From NCBI GenBank assembly GCA_036877525.1, contig JAZGTH010000058.1, forward strand, positions 12,451,001-12,515,000: 64,000 nt of DNA, read 5' to 3'. The notes under the pieces were generated by a model. The model was given only the letters and a program-made list of their open reading frames with translations. It did no database searches and was not told where the DNA came from. Both the position numbers and the translations under genes were made by a program. Below are positions 22,802 to 35,830 of the stretch, piece after piece; within the stretch, counting starts at the first letter, position 1, and the number at the start of each line of letters is the position of its first letter. Source of the DNA: Chromobotia macracanthus. Taxonomy: Eukaryota; Chordata; Actinopteri; Cypriniformes; Botiidae.

Positions 22802-25340
22802 CCATCAAACATTAGAAGGGTCTGCATAAATTAGTTTGGACTGGTGGAGCTGCATAATTTGATCATTATTTTTGTTTTAGATGTAAATAGTTAATTAGAA
22901 TGAAAAAATAAATATTGCATGAAATGAAGCAAAAATTATATATTTGTATATTTATTGTCATACTTAATGATACATCCAATAATATATTCACATATACTCT
23001 CCTGTGTCTGTGATATTTGACTCTGCAACGATTCTTGATATCAGGTGCAAACAGAATCTTGGTCTTCAGAACTGCTGAGACGTGGTTTATTTACAGTTTA
23101 CTAAAGGTAAGAATGAAACACAAGCTGCAGGTAAAGACCTTACAGCTGCTGTCCTCATTCACATACTTCACATACAGAAGTCAGATACAGTCTGAGCACA
23201 ATGTCTGAGATCACTGAGGTTTCTTATTATTCACATACAAAATTATCCTTATCATTTATGTGGCATTTCTGGTTTTAACCATATTGAGTAATACCAGGTG
23301 AATGGATATTTACCGCTGCAGTTCTTCTGTCTTGTTTTGGGATCTTTATCACGTTTGACTCTAAACTGATGTTTGATTGTTTTTATGATCATTATGAGCT
23401 GGACTTTTCTGTACCGCAAACAGCACAGGAACACCTGGACGTTTTTCAAGCTTTGAGGACAGTAGTTTCCGCAGTCTCATCTTCACATGGATCGGCTTTG
23501 CTTCATAAAGCTGCTGTGATATATTTTGCTATTGAAAATTAATCTGGTTTTGTCATTTAAATCAAGGCTGATTGTTGAGCCGGCAGTTTGTTCCTATCTG
23601 CTTGTGCAAATTAACTTTAATTGATTTGTTTTCTCCCGTATTCAGCTCCTTACACTTGCAGAATGTAAAAAATAATTTTGTATTCAAGATTTGTATCACA
23701 GTAAAACTCCACACAGCAGCTCAGAATGACTGACGTCTCTTCTACAATTCTCTGTAACTGCACTGAACTCTGGAATGAGGAGAGGAAATCACAGAACAGA
23801 GAGACACATCTTACAGAGATGTCTGTTGCATCGGTGCGTGTTGACATGTAAACAGGAAGACACGTCAGCTGAGCTCAGTGTGTTTGCGTGGTGTCTGGGC
23901 TGTAATCTAAAGTGTGTTAAACATCGTTGAGCTCAGTTATGTGTAAAATGTAAGACATCACTGTGTGTTTGGGCATGTGAGGTGCATCACAGCTGCCTGA
24001 AAACAACTTCTCAATGGAGCAATAATCTTTAAGCACAATCATTAACACCTGCTGAAATGCAGTACTGCTCTGATAGTGAGACTTAAATGGAGTTTTACAT
24101 ACTCAAGCCTCAGAAACTTCACATTACACAATCGAACCCATGACACCAGAAGCCCAAGATCTGATGCTTCCATTATATTCATTGCTGATAACTCAGCCAG
24201 GTAAGCAGCAGGACAGTGTGTATGCTGAGAGAGACAGTTTACTGCATTACCACTGTCTGTAATCATTAATTAGTCAGAAAAACTGCTCAGATCTTCAGAT
24301 CTGTTTTTTATCTCTTAAGAATTTTCTTGTTGTGTGAGAACTGCACCTTTATTTCCATCAACACCTTTCCTACAGTGGGGCAGAATCTTTAAAATACATT
24401 TTCATGTTTTAATCACTGACTTAAAAAACATGAAAGTGCAACAATGCATGCCACAGCGTTCCCTTGTTTTTCAGACCAGTATAACACAAATCACTGTGAG
24501 TTTGTAGTGTTAACCAGACCATTGTCACCCACAAAGAGAGCAGACTGTTTATCACTAAATCTTCACTTCTTGTTTTTATGGCTGACTAAAAAGAGAGCAA
24601 AAGTTTGGACTGGATGTCTAGAAGAGGATCAAATTATTTCTGAAGTGTAGACCAAGTAACACACACAAAATCAGTCTATGTTCAGTCAGATAAAGCTGCA
24701 GCACCTTTTGTGCTGTTAGTGCACTAAAAGTATAGGTCTGTAAAACATATCTTGCAGATTCAAACATTTAAAAATGTTAGATGTGTTAGATATAAACAAT
24801 TCTATTAGTAGCTGCAGATCAACAGCAGAGATTCAGACATGTCACCACAAGACTGAACTGTACTCAGAACTAGTTACCAGATGACACTTGATACAACACA
24901 CCTGGCCACGTCCAGTTAAGCCATGACAGGATCAGTCCACCTGCAGTAACATCAGCTTCAATCAGACACAACTATGGTAGTTACTGAATCTGTTTAATAA
25001 CCAGCTCAGATCTCCAAGCCCAAAGCTCCCAAACACAGTAAAATAAGCCTGCAAGGGAAGTTATTTTATCTCTAGACACATAGTACTGATTTATAAATAA
25101 CAAGCAACAAATAACACATGGCATGGTCAGAGGTCAATCAAGCATTTAAATAATCATTAGACATTAATTTCTCCCTTGTGCAAGTCTGAGTGTGCTACAC
25201 ACAGGTGAGTAGGCCGCACAGACCACCTGTAGAAACACACTCTCCTCTATGTGCACTAGACACTTTTTACAACTGAGGGTACATAATCCCACAAAAAAGA
25301 CTCATGTATGTTTACAAGCCCATGCACTACAGATCATCTT
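22802..25340. other. intergenic, no supported gene
   Basis: AT-rich sequence. Two weak minus-strand splice-like arrangements were noticed near 23460 and 23650-23847 but are not supported well enough to call. Confidence 0.4.
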
Positions 25341-25349
25341 GTACTGTTC

Positions 25350-25628
25350 TCCAGCCAGGAACAGTGCTTGACTTATATTTATGTGGAACATTTGTATAGT
25401 TTGTATTTAAATAGTTTATGTATAGGCAACTTTATATATATTTATATATAGTATATTTATAATCCAATTCTGTTAGCATTTGTGTTTAGATTTATACTGT
25501 TTCACGTCATTGTTGTATGTCTGTATTTATGTAGCACCGTGGTCCTGTGAGGCACGACATTTCGTTCCACTGTATGTCCCCACATATAGCGGAATGGCAA
25601 TAAAGCTCAACTTGACTTGACTTGACAT
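25350..25628 (+). mobile_element. non-LTR retrotransposon 3' end (CTTGACTTGAC tail)
   Basis: GTAGCACCGTGGTCCTG, CGACATTTCGTTCCACTGTA and GGCAATAAAGCTCAACTTGA, ending in a short CTTGA repeat, match the usual 3' end of a fish LINE (Rex/Babar-like by eye). No RT frame is attached. The small terminal repeat is typical of such insertions. Confidence 0.6.
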
Positions 25629-25639
25629 TTTAACAGAGA

Positions 25640-26690
25640 CACTAATAACATTCACATCTCAGTGTTCACACAGCTCTGGATATCAACTGATCTGAAGTAA
25701 GTGCTGATGTCTTCATTTTATCAGTCTCTACTGACTATTAGTTTAGACAATGTTTCAACAAATCAGTTAACTGACAGGATGCTTGTAAGACCGTATGAAA
25801 CATCAGTGAGAATCAGAAATGAGGACACGCAATGTAACAACACTGTAACAAAACAGTCCCTTTATAATTCTATTCATTTGTATTCAGATAAGACTTTTCC
25901 CAATACACACACATTTGAAGTCACTTAAAAAACATGTGACAATACCATGATACAGAGATGGTGTTAGACGGTAATAGTTTGCTATTTACTCACCATATTC
26001 ATGTACCATACTACTGACAAATTGCTCCAAGATACATTGTTGAACATCGTGGTATCACTGTAACGAGTTTAAAATAGTTTAATTTCACTAGATTGTCCTG
26101 TTTATGCATTAAATGCTGTTCTATAATTGTATTTTTACACACACTGGTTTACACATTAAAAAAGTCCGCCCTCTCTTGTCGTTGTTCACAAATTTTCAAC
26201 ACAACATGTTCAAAATCGTTTTGTAAGTTAACGTTTGGAAAAAATGCACGTGACAGATAAAACCCTTAAGGAACCACAAAAGCAACACAAGACTTTTACA
26301 TGATCTGACGAGATTAAAAATCAGCAACTGGTAAACAGCCCATCAAGTCTGAAACAAAGAGAGAATAACATGCCGTTAATCTGGAATCTAGATGAGACAC
26401 TTAATTTATCCATGTCAACACTTGATCCAGAGTTTTCAGACCCGATTTGGACTTAAATGTCACTGCTCAGACATTAAACGGGTAAAGCTGTGATAGCGGT
26501 GACAGAAACATGCATCGGTTTCACTCTTTACTTTTTCAGGACAGAACAGCTAATGCCTGACGAAAAAGCATCACAAAACACTATAACATATGTTTACGTT
26601 AAATATTAAGTAAAAACAGGGAAATAATATTTTAAAATACTACAATTCATACAGTAAAATAAAACGAGACAGGCAGTGAAACGGACCGCG
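25640..26690. other. intergenic upstream of rnf170
   Basis: No gene or named repeat was recognised in this AT-rich stretch. Confidence 0.45.
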
Positions 26691-26695
26691 TTTCG

Positions 26696-26715
26696 AGGAA
26701 GTGACGTCAAAAAAC
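26696..26715 (+). promoter_or_regulatory. probable rnf170 promoter element (ETS plus CRE)
   Basis: GAGGAAGTGACGTCA joins an ETS core (GGAAGT) to a CRE (TGACGTCA), a common TATA-less promoter pair. It lies about 550 bases upstream of the rnf170 start codon. A 5' UTR exon here could use the donor CTG|GTGGGT near 26742 and join an acceptor (GGCCTGTAG) at about 27239. This is inferred from sequence only. Confidence 0.4.
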
Positions 26716-26820
26716 GATGCGGAACAGATTGGGCTGAAACTGGTGGGTTACCTCATGTGAGTTTTGAACAGTTTAATATCTGTGAGCAGAAACAACATTA
26801 GGGTTAGTTAGGAAGTGTTC

Positions 26821-27115
26821 CATCTATCATGTCAATGTAATAAATGTGGCATAATCTCAGAAAAAGTACATACTGTTTTAGTAGGCTGTCTGGATACATT
26901 ACCCATAAACCACTGAGACAGGCACGAGCCTTCACATGCAAGACACGCATTTCTGATGCACGTCCGTTTATTTTTATAATGAACAATAACATTTGCTGTA
27001 GTACTACAGTATTTTGTATTCAATATGTTCTGTGTATTTCTTTATATGAAAAGCTGCTTTGAAACAATTCAACATTGTAAAAAGCTATATAATTAAAATG
27101 GAATTGAACATTTTG
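26821..27115 (-). repeat. dispersed repeat, copy B (reverse)
   Basis: Positions 26821-26970 match 18191-18340 in reverse at 149 of 150 positions. Further right, the reverse of CAATGTTGAATTGTTTCAAA and of the TATAGC head at about 27040-27110 matches the head of copy A. It lies in the presumed 5'-UTR intron of rnf170. Confidence 0.6.
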
Positions 27116-27261
27116 AAATGAATTGTTGTAAATCTGTGTATGTTGATCATGCATACACAGTTTGTGAATGTCCTGTTATTAAGTGCATGGATTAATGTTG
27201 CATTGGCTAGCCATTGATTGTGTTTGTTTTGGCCTGTAGAGCAGGAGGATGAGCAGCTGTG

Positions 27262-29378
27262 ATGGAAGGAAATGAGTGTCTGGAAAACAATCCATGGATA
27301 TCAGATAAAGAGTCTCTTATTGAGGGTGTGAGTGACCCCGTCCTGCTGGTTCTGCTTCTCAGTGTGACGCTTCTGGCTGGTGTGGTGACGCTGCTGTGCA
27401 GGTGAGACCTGTTGTGATGTCACACCATATTCAAAGTATAGTTTACCTGAACATAAAAGTTCTGTCATCATTTGATCTCCTTTCTGTATGACTATACTCT
27501 GTTAAACAGAAAAGGTGAACTTTCTTTCCATGCAATTAAAATGAATGAAGGCTGAATTTTAAACTTGGGTCAACTTGGGTTTAAACCCAAACTTGGGTTT
27601 AAAGATGTCATATGGCTTAGGAGAAATACAGTGCATGACTGGTATGAAGTTCTTCACTGGTTTGTTTGCATCCTGTTTTCTTTAATGTCTATAATTGCAT
27701 TGGTCAGTTGTTTCGAATGTTGCACATATGAAGGAAAGTCATGCATGTTTGGATGAGATGAAGAAGTGATGACAGAACTATTCCTTCCTAATACACATTA
27801 TAATAACACAGTCCTCTTCTTGTTTTCTTCCTGTTTGGTTTGTTCTTTTAGGAATGAGCAGCAGAGGATTCACCCAGAAAATCAAGAACATGTGTGTGTG
27901 GTCCGAGAGCAACTTCAAACAGAACAGGCATGTTACGATTATCTTGAGATGTTAATCTGGACTAACTATCACAGTTCTAGAATCCTGGCACAGGCTCTGG
28001 AATCCTGGTGTTATTTAGGTGGCTAAAGCCCATACTTACAGTCTGTATCTGTATGGTGAGCACAAGGGTACATGTAAAAATATCCCGCAGAGCGCTGATC
28101 TCAGATCAGATTTAAGCCTATGGCCTACAACATTACATCTATGCCCTTTCCCCCCCACTCCCAGTAGTTTCCTTTTTGTTGTTTCTGTCAATACTGAAGT
28201 GTCAAAAGGTTACTGATATTGAATGTTAGTGTGATTTGTCTCTGCTGATTCTCATAAGCGTGTCCTGCAGGTGTCATCTTCAGAGCAGAGACATCAGTAC
28301 TACTCAGATATGTCATGTCCCGTGTGTCTGCAGCAGGCCGTTCTGCCCGTAGAGACCAACTGTGGTCATCTCTTCTGTGGTTAGACTCTGGAATGTTCTT
28401 ATATTGTTTAGTTTACAGAGTGATTTTCCTGACAACGTACTGATTTTTCTGTTTTTATTCCAAGGCCCATGTATCATTGCATACTGGCGCTATGGAACCT
28501 GGCTTGGTGCGATCGACTGCCCCATTTGCAGGCAAATGGTAAAGCTCATTTTAAAAATGATCATGTGGACATGCTCACTGGTCTGGGCAGTTAGCTGTTC
28601 TTTGTGTGATCAGATGTTTGTTAACTGTTGATCAGGTGACCCTGCTCTTCCCGCTTTTCCAAGACGCTCACTCACAAGACGAGCAAGTAGAACCTGCTCT
28701 GATTGTCAGTGACATCAGCGATTACAACCGGAGATTCTCCGGACAGCCTCGCTCTGTGATGTGTGCTTATATTTGTTGTGACAGTTTGTTCACTGCTTTC
28801 ACAATCAGTTTGGGAAATTATTTAAGTGTATAAATACAATACAGAGTCTAAGTGCAAACTGATCAGCTGTGGTTTGCTAGCTGGAGGCAGGAAGAGAGAC
28901 ATTCTCTTTCTAATTGGACAAATATTTGTATATTGTAAGATGATGTCAACAGTATTATTGGTCTGTTTTCCTGGAGGAGAAAAGCTTTAAATCTAATGAA
29001 TCTTGTAATGTACCAGCATACAGTATAGATGATTTCCAGACTAACAGACATGGACTAAATGCCATTTTATAACATCTGCTGGTGTGTGCTCATGTTTAAC
29101 ACCTGCAGCTTCTGGATCAATTGCGTGATGTACCCACGCTGCTGCGTCACGCCTTCATAGAGATATTCTCTGTGGGTGGACTCTTCTGGATGTTCCGCAT
29201 TAGGATTCTCTTGTGTCTGGTGGGAGCACTGATGTACCTGGCATCCCCTCTGGACTTCATCCCGGAAGGTGTGGTTGGCCTGCTGGGCTTTTTGGACGAT
29301 TTCTTTGTTATCCTGCTTCTCTTCATCTACATCTCCATCATGTACCGGGAGGTGGTCACACAGAGACTGGCTGGATGA
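27262..29378 (+). CDS. rnf170: RNF170, ER-membrane RING E3 ubiquitin ligase
   Basis: RNF170 is an endoplasmic-reticulum E3 ligase that ubiquitinates activated IP3 receptors. Six coding exons: 27262-27401, 27852-27927, 28271-28379, 28465-28538, 28636-28755 and 29109-29378, all in phase, give 262 residues, close to the usual 258 or so. There is one N-terminal membrane segment (about 27-46, LLVLLLSVTLLAGVV). The RING (88-130) contains CPVC, ETNCGHLFCGPC and CPICRQM. Two C-terminal hydrophobic segments surround SPLDFIPEGVVGLLGFLDD (DUF1232 region), and the protein ends IMYREVVTQRLAG. YNRRFSGQPRS and PTLLRHAF are strongly conserved in the family. Intron 2 appears to use a GC donor (CAG|GCATGT). 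Introns 3 and 4 are under 100 bases. AATAAA at 29727-29732 is a plausible end. Confidence 0.95.
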
Positions 29379-29739
29379 GCTTATCATTTGACTACTTAAG
29401 CGTCTGTTAATGTGATTTTGTCTAATCACGGTAAAGATGTGCTTCTGTTTTAGACTTTTATTTGGCAAAATCTAAAATTTTTCTTGTTTTTCAGTAAATG
29501 TATTTAAACATCCTCAAAATATAAAGTCAATTTATTTGAGAAACAAGCTTGTTTCAGATAATAAGATTGCTGTATAAAATGTAAGATTGACTTGTGCTGT
29601 ATAAAGGTGTAGTTTTAAATGAATGTAAGGCCCACATGTTTTGGATTTGTTTGTGGTCTGAGGTTTTCTGATGCTGATGTGTCTCTCTGAATTTCACGCT
29701 GTCTGTCTGTGGAGCTCTTTAAACATAATAAACAAACAA

Positions 29740-32700
29740 CAAAGTAAGAGCAACAGTCAGTGAAGAGCACAAGCAGAACATTTGAGTTTTTAATCAGTCT
29801 TGATTTAGATTTCACAAGAAGGGTAAGTATGATCATCTGCATTTATTAGAACACTTTAATTATTTATTAATGTCCATGGTAATTATGTTACAGTAACTAT
29901 GCTTGAGGCTTATAGCAGTGACAGGTGATATTTATTGATCGATGTTGCTTTGTTATGTAGAAAATGTAAACACACTCTCACAACACTGCTAGCAATTCAC
30001 TTTACCTGATTTATTGTGAAATTTATACTGTAATAACTGGCCTAATCTAAAGTTAAAATCCATCCGTTAAGATACTTGTTAAGGGTGCTACTGTTGAGCA
30101 GCAGGTGGCAGTAAAAACTAGTAATCGCTAACAGCTTCTAAAAACATTCAACAGGTTCATAATGCAGCTGGTTAAAAACCAGCTGTTCGGTGATATAATA
30201 ATGATAAAAAAATAATTATTAGAATAATTATTTTTGTAATATAATTCATTAACCTAACTGTAGGCTGTTTACAGTTGGCAAGTGATGTATTGATTAATTT
30301 AGACTGCATTCACAGCAAAACCTCACAACACACGAACAAGGAGCATGACTGGTATTAGGGTTAGACAGTGACAGTGATTTATGTTCACACAGGTGTATGA
30401 TGATGTTCTACTCGACTCAAGTGTCTATGTCTATGTTTTATCTTTTCTATGTTTATTTTTCAGAGCATTGTACATGAAAACATTTTGTCAAGTGAAGTTC
30501 ATTTCTATTAGGATACATTTATATAGTTGCTCAGTGTGTTGATCATGCATGTTTATCATGCATGTAAATTTATTTTATCTGTTCATCTCAACACACAAAC
30601 CATAATGTTCAGACTTAAGGCAGTAAACGAGTTTGTGCTTATGGGCTGTTCTGAATCCGGTTGGAAATCACAGAGCTGCATGTGCTGTGGCCTAATTAAA
30701 ATACATTTTCTGCCTATCTTGCGTAATCTGAGTGTTCATGTTGTGTTTGTCCTGTGGTTATGGGCCTTTGCCAGGAGCTCACTGTCCAATCTGGACTGAC
30801 TACTGTATCATGTCTGCAGATGCATGTGTGTGGGCTGGTGTGTGTTGGGAAGACTTCATATTCTAGAGTTTCCCCTTTCCAAAACACAAGAATCGTAACA
30901 CTCTCCAGCTGTGTCTTGCTAATTATGTTAAACCGTTGAGTCTGTGTGTGTGGCACTCTGTGTATTGGTTCGTGTGAGTGTGTGTTTGTGTGTCACTCTA
31001 TATTTTATTGTGTGTCCTATAGACAGTAATAGAGATACTGCAGAAAGAGTCTGGCATAGCACCACCCGTGCTTTGTGTCTGTATGTGTGTGTCTCTGTGT
31101 GTCTGTGAGTCTGTCTTTGTGTCTGTATGTGTCTTTGGTTCAGATCCTGTGGCTGCATCAGGTAAAACCTTTGATGAAATGGGATAAAATCTGTAAAAAT
31201 ACAATAAAATGCTATGATTGCCTTTAGTTTGCTCACTCTGTGATATTTTTGAATAATTGTTTTGCAATACTATTATTGCAATAGTTTTGAATAATTGTTT
31301 TTAAAATGTTTTCTGTAAAACTACTTTGTATAAAGGCACTTTGTCTAAATGTGCTTTAGAAATTAGTTAATTGCAATAAACATTGTTTCATTCATATGAG
31401 CACCAAGTGTGGTCCAGTTTGCAGCTTTTTCTGACCAAAAACTGCCTACTTAGATCAGTCACAGACACACATGTTGGCATATGTGGTTTATGAAGACTCT
31501 CCATAGACGTATTGGTTTTAATACTGTACAAACTGTATATTGTATCAAAGCCACTAGCCAACTGTGACATTTAAAGCAAGACCATTCTATAAATAAAGTG
31601 CATGTTTTACTCTACACGGATGTCAGAGCACACATGCTTGCTCTCCTACGACATTTTACCACAGTGGCTGTGGAAAGTCCCACAAATAACTGCAGGTAGA
31701 GGGAGTGACTTGGACAGAAGATGTTATACATGTTACATACCAACATTACACACCAAGGTGACCCTTTATCAGTCGCACTGCGTTTGCTCCATGTTAGCAG
31801 AGATGCAGGGCTAATGGCGTAAAGCTTCATTAGCTGGCACAAGTCCGGCCTAGAGGCATCATTATTTGCATTAACCTTTAGTTTAAATGTGGAGATTTAA
31901 GGTTATTTTATCCACAGCCCTGCAGGAATTAATTAGCACAACAAACACAGGCTACATGCAGCACTAAGGTGATGTTTCACCGGGATGCACAAGCCTTATA
32001 TTTAGCTAATAGAGAATTACTGTAATTAGGGTTAGGGTAAAATAGACCAAAAGTAATATAAGGTTTGTTACTATTAAACATAATAAAATTCTCATTCAAA
32101 TACATGATTAAAACAAAAATCAAGAAGATAATGTGAACACAGCTGGACATGATGATACTGGGGAATAATGTAAGCGTTTAGATTCTTTTACAGTTTTTCA
32201 TTGTCATTTCTTCTGCAGTGTAGTGTCTGTTCTCTATTACATTTTGCAGTGCTATTATGGGTCTATAGCTGCTTTCATTTCTTCCTGTATATCTATATGA
32301 AATTAGTCCTTACAATTAAATATTACATATCAATGAAATATTGTTAATGAAAACCAATATTAACTGTGTGTCACCCTGTTGACTGACGAAGCAGAGAAAA
32401 CATCTTTTCATCATGTGATAATGTTATTTACTAGGGTGTGATGATGTCATATTCCCAACTCACAGCTGTTGGATAACATTCTATAGAAACATTTGTCTAG
32501 ATAAAGGAAGTCAGTATTTTTATCTGTGTATTTATTGTGTATTTATATTATTTACAGGTTGTTCATTAGTTTAATTTACATCTTATGGCTTTAAACGGTT
32601 GAAATAATTTGTTTGAGAAACAGCAGAGAAATTATCATTTATGACCTCTGTAGCTTCTGTCATGCTTCTATAAACCTCTGCTCAGATCTGCTCTTGATCT

Positions 32701-33250
32701 GCTCTGAACAGACAAACAACAGATGTTCTCAACATCTCCTGATGTCACCATCTGCCAGTTCAGTGCTGGGCTGTTGTTTGTAAATCTTTCTTCAGTGTGA
32801 TTCACTGAATTTATCCTGAGATCATGTTGGAATGCCGTGCATAGAAATTTTGTAAGCCGCAATAATGTGATTGTTCTGGCATTAAGTGTTTCTGTGACAG
32901 GGCAGTGAGTAGGTCATTAATGTGATCAGCAGATCATGTGACAGTGGACGGACAGAAGGTGATGTCTCACCCTGTTCCTTTTCCTGTTTTTTCCTGGACT
33001 TTAAACATGATGAAACATTACTCTCAGATTTACAATTCTGTTCCATCGACTACAGATTGACTGTACGATGCAGCTTAGCAGATAATATGAGCTGGACACA
33101 GAATCAATCATTATACAGTTTGATTAATCCGTTAAGAAAAAAATTTGCTAAAGTGTTGCTCTCATGTTTAGGAAATTTAAGTGTTTCAGCTTTGTCTGAG
33201 ATGTTTCTTTTTTTAATTAAAGGTGCAATAGGCAATTTCTGGTAAACACT
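29740..33250. other. intergenic, no gene recognised
   Basis: AT-rich spacer with GT-rich simple sequence near 30940-31135. A piece at about 31520 (TACTGTACAAACTGTATATT) is related to the repeat at 6690. No exon was supported. Confidence 0.5.
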
Positions 33251-33257
33251 GTTGATA

Positions 33258-33411
33258 ATTACACTTATGCATTTGGCAGATGCTTTTATCCAAAGCAACT
33301 TGCAGTACATTCAATCATACATTTCTGTCAGTACATGTGCTCCCTGAGAATCAAACCCACAACCTCTTGGGCTGCTAATGCAATGCTCTACCAATGAGCT
33401 ACAAGAGAACC
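33258..33411 (-). mobile_element. tRNA-derived SINE with L2-like tail (V-SINE-like)
   Basis: On the minus strand a tRNA-like head has an A box (TAGCTCATTGGTAGAGCA) and a B box (GGTTGTGGGTTTGATTCTC). A body follows, then the tail GCAAGTTGCTTTGGATAAAA and GCATCTGCCAAATGCA. The cloverleaf is not maintained, so it is not a tRNA gene. Confidence 0.8.
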
Positions 33412-33419
33412 CTATAGCT

Positions 33420-35740
33420 GGGTTCTGAATATCTTAACATCTGGGTTCTGAATATTCTGATATCTGAAATAAAAAAATGCCCAGCCTAAAAAAGCTCTCG
33501 CCCCTATTTTGATAGCTCCGCCCCACATGTCTCTTTATCATACCTGAAGTAAACAAAAATAGTGTGATTCTAGGTACTACCAAAATTCTAAAAACTTAAT
33601 TTTCTTTTTGCCAATATATTTTTTTTGTGTAATAGATAATATTAAACGTTGCGTACAATATTATTTTGTTGACTGATACCAAAATTGTCCAGCTTATCCA
33701 GTGTTTTCCCAATTTACAAACTATAAGAACAAATATTTGGTCACTGTTATTAAAAAGAATGACTGTTTTACTGTTGCTACCTGTTTTGTTGCCTATGATG
33801 TTTGTTGATTGTCCCCATGACTGAGTTTTATGTGTTGATGTCACCAAAACTAGTTATTGACATTTAGAGTTATGTTTAAGGTTTAAGTTGAACATAGTAC
33901 AATTGTATTTACTCAGATTAGGGTTATGTAGGGTTATATAGCAATACATTGCTTTTAAATAGGTGGAAGGATTTTTTTATGGCATTACTGCCAGCATGTT
34001 TTTATAGCATTTGACCCAAATCATTTGAATAGTTATTTGGTCAAGATTCTGCTCTTTGTAATTTATTACATTCAATGCACAATTGCAACGGGCTTATTTT
34101 CTCTTCCAACAAAAGAAAAAAACAAAAAAGGCAGATGACAGTAGATGTTCTAGTGCAGTTATACAGAGTTTCTGCAGTCAGACGCAAGACTAGTGCTAAC
34201 AATCTCTATGAGGTCATGAAAAGCTAATTTTGTTTTTTTAACTCTGCATTGGCAAAGCTGGACTCCAGTTTGCTTTTAATGGAAGAATGAAAGAAGTTCA
34301 TTATGAATTTCTCTCAGTTCATTATGTGGAAAAGGCGCCCAGCCTCTCTCTCATCATGGCAGACTGAGAATTTATGTGTCGTGTCCTCCACCTCCTGAGG
34401 CGGATGGTTGCTGGGGATTCTCAGTGCAGGACAGCAGGTCAAATACAAGAATCCAGTCCAAGTAAATGTGTGTTTATTTGTCATATCCAAAGGTCATATT
34501 CAAGCACTAGAAGTTTATTAGCCACAGAATCTGGTGTTCAGAATCAGAATCATGAAGAAAATATGAGCAGCAAACATGCACCACTGACAAATATGGTGCG
34601 TAGGAAAATTTACCTGATATTTTCAATCAAAACTCAAGATTGGCAAGCAGCCTGATTGTGGCTGCTGTGTTATTCTGTCACTCTGTTATTGTTTGTTTGA
34701 TTAATGTGTGCCAGAGGTGAAGTGATGCATACAACAGTATCAGTTCACTGGTCAACCTGGTAACACTCACATTTCTTAACATAACCCATCATGAGGTGAC
34801 AGAACCTCATGAGTTTAGTCAAGAAAAGGAGAAGAAGCTGCTGTACATTTAGTGGTTTAATTTGGTTAATAGAATTTGGAAAAACTGGTTAAATCACCCT
34901 CATGTTCTTGCTTTTATTTGTTTTCCTGTGTGCAAATTAGGATTTTTCAGTGGTGAATTATCATTAGCATGAGAGATAATAAGATATTTTCTTTCAGTAA
35001 ATCTGTGTAATACAACTAAACTTTAGTTGTATTAAACATGTCATATGTTGTTCATCAGAACAATTCTGCTAACAAAACTAAGTAATCTAAAAGCCTACCA
35101 GAAAAACAATGTTATGCGTCTTCAAAAATAACATTTGACAGTGGGAATTTATCTTTAAGGGCTTCTGCAAAAACACAAAGCAGATGAACAGTTCAGTGTT
35201 TCTAAAATAGAAGCAAAGCCTGGATACGCTGGGGTTGAGGTCAGGGATTGCAGGATTGCAGATTGCTCACAGCATGTTTATATTACCACTGATGTTTACA
35301 TTAGCTTGAATACACTGTAAGTCGCTTCAAAAAAATTAAAAATTAAGGCAGCCATGAGAGTTTAAGCTATTTGAAATATTTACATTTCAATTTTATTCAT
35401 TTAGCAAAAGCTTTAATCCAAAGCGTTATATTTGCTATATACAAATAACAGGTAGTATCAGAAAGTATTGATCAAGGGCATCCACAAAGTTCTTCTGCTA
35501 TATACAAATAAGGAACAAAAAACATATTTTTGTCACAGTGGAAGACTGAGATGCATTTTCTATCTTCACACGTCTCAAAGTTCTTCCACTGTATTCTACT
35601 TATTAAAGTTGGCTCATCTTTGAGTCTGTCTCACTCTCATGTTTACGTCTTTCTGCCCCCTATCTTCACAGCATCTCCTGTGCACAGTCTGACAGTGATT
35701 GACAGCTTGCATGATACCTCCATCTGTCTTACCTCACACA
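33420..35740. other. intergenic, no gene recognised
   Basis: AT-rich spacer. A degraded L2/SINE tail fragment (minus orientation) lies near 35390-35430. Nothing else was recognised. Confidence 0.45.
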
Positions 35741-35830
35741 GTATAATGTACAGTACACATACAGTTAATGTACACCTGTTTAATGTACAGTACACATGCA
35801 GTATAATGTACACCTGTTTGATGTACAGTA
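35740..35830. repeat. minisatellite, left part (GTACACATACAGTATAATGT unit)
   Basis: Units of roughly 40-45 bases contain CAGTATAATGTACACCTGTT and TGATGTACAGTACACA. The same unit resumes at 36825-36985. Confidence 0.75.

Noticed and set aside
23460..23847. Minus-strand mini-exons (MSTRTDATDIS with a GTAAGA donor; a good polypyrimidine acceptor; a KMRLRKLLSSKL frame)
   Set aside because: Individual splice signals look good but no joined frame gives a convincing protein and no family is recognised.
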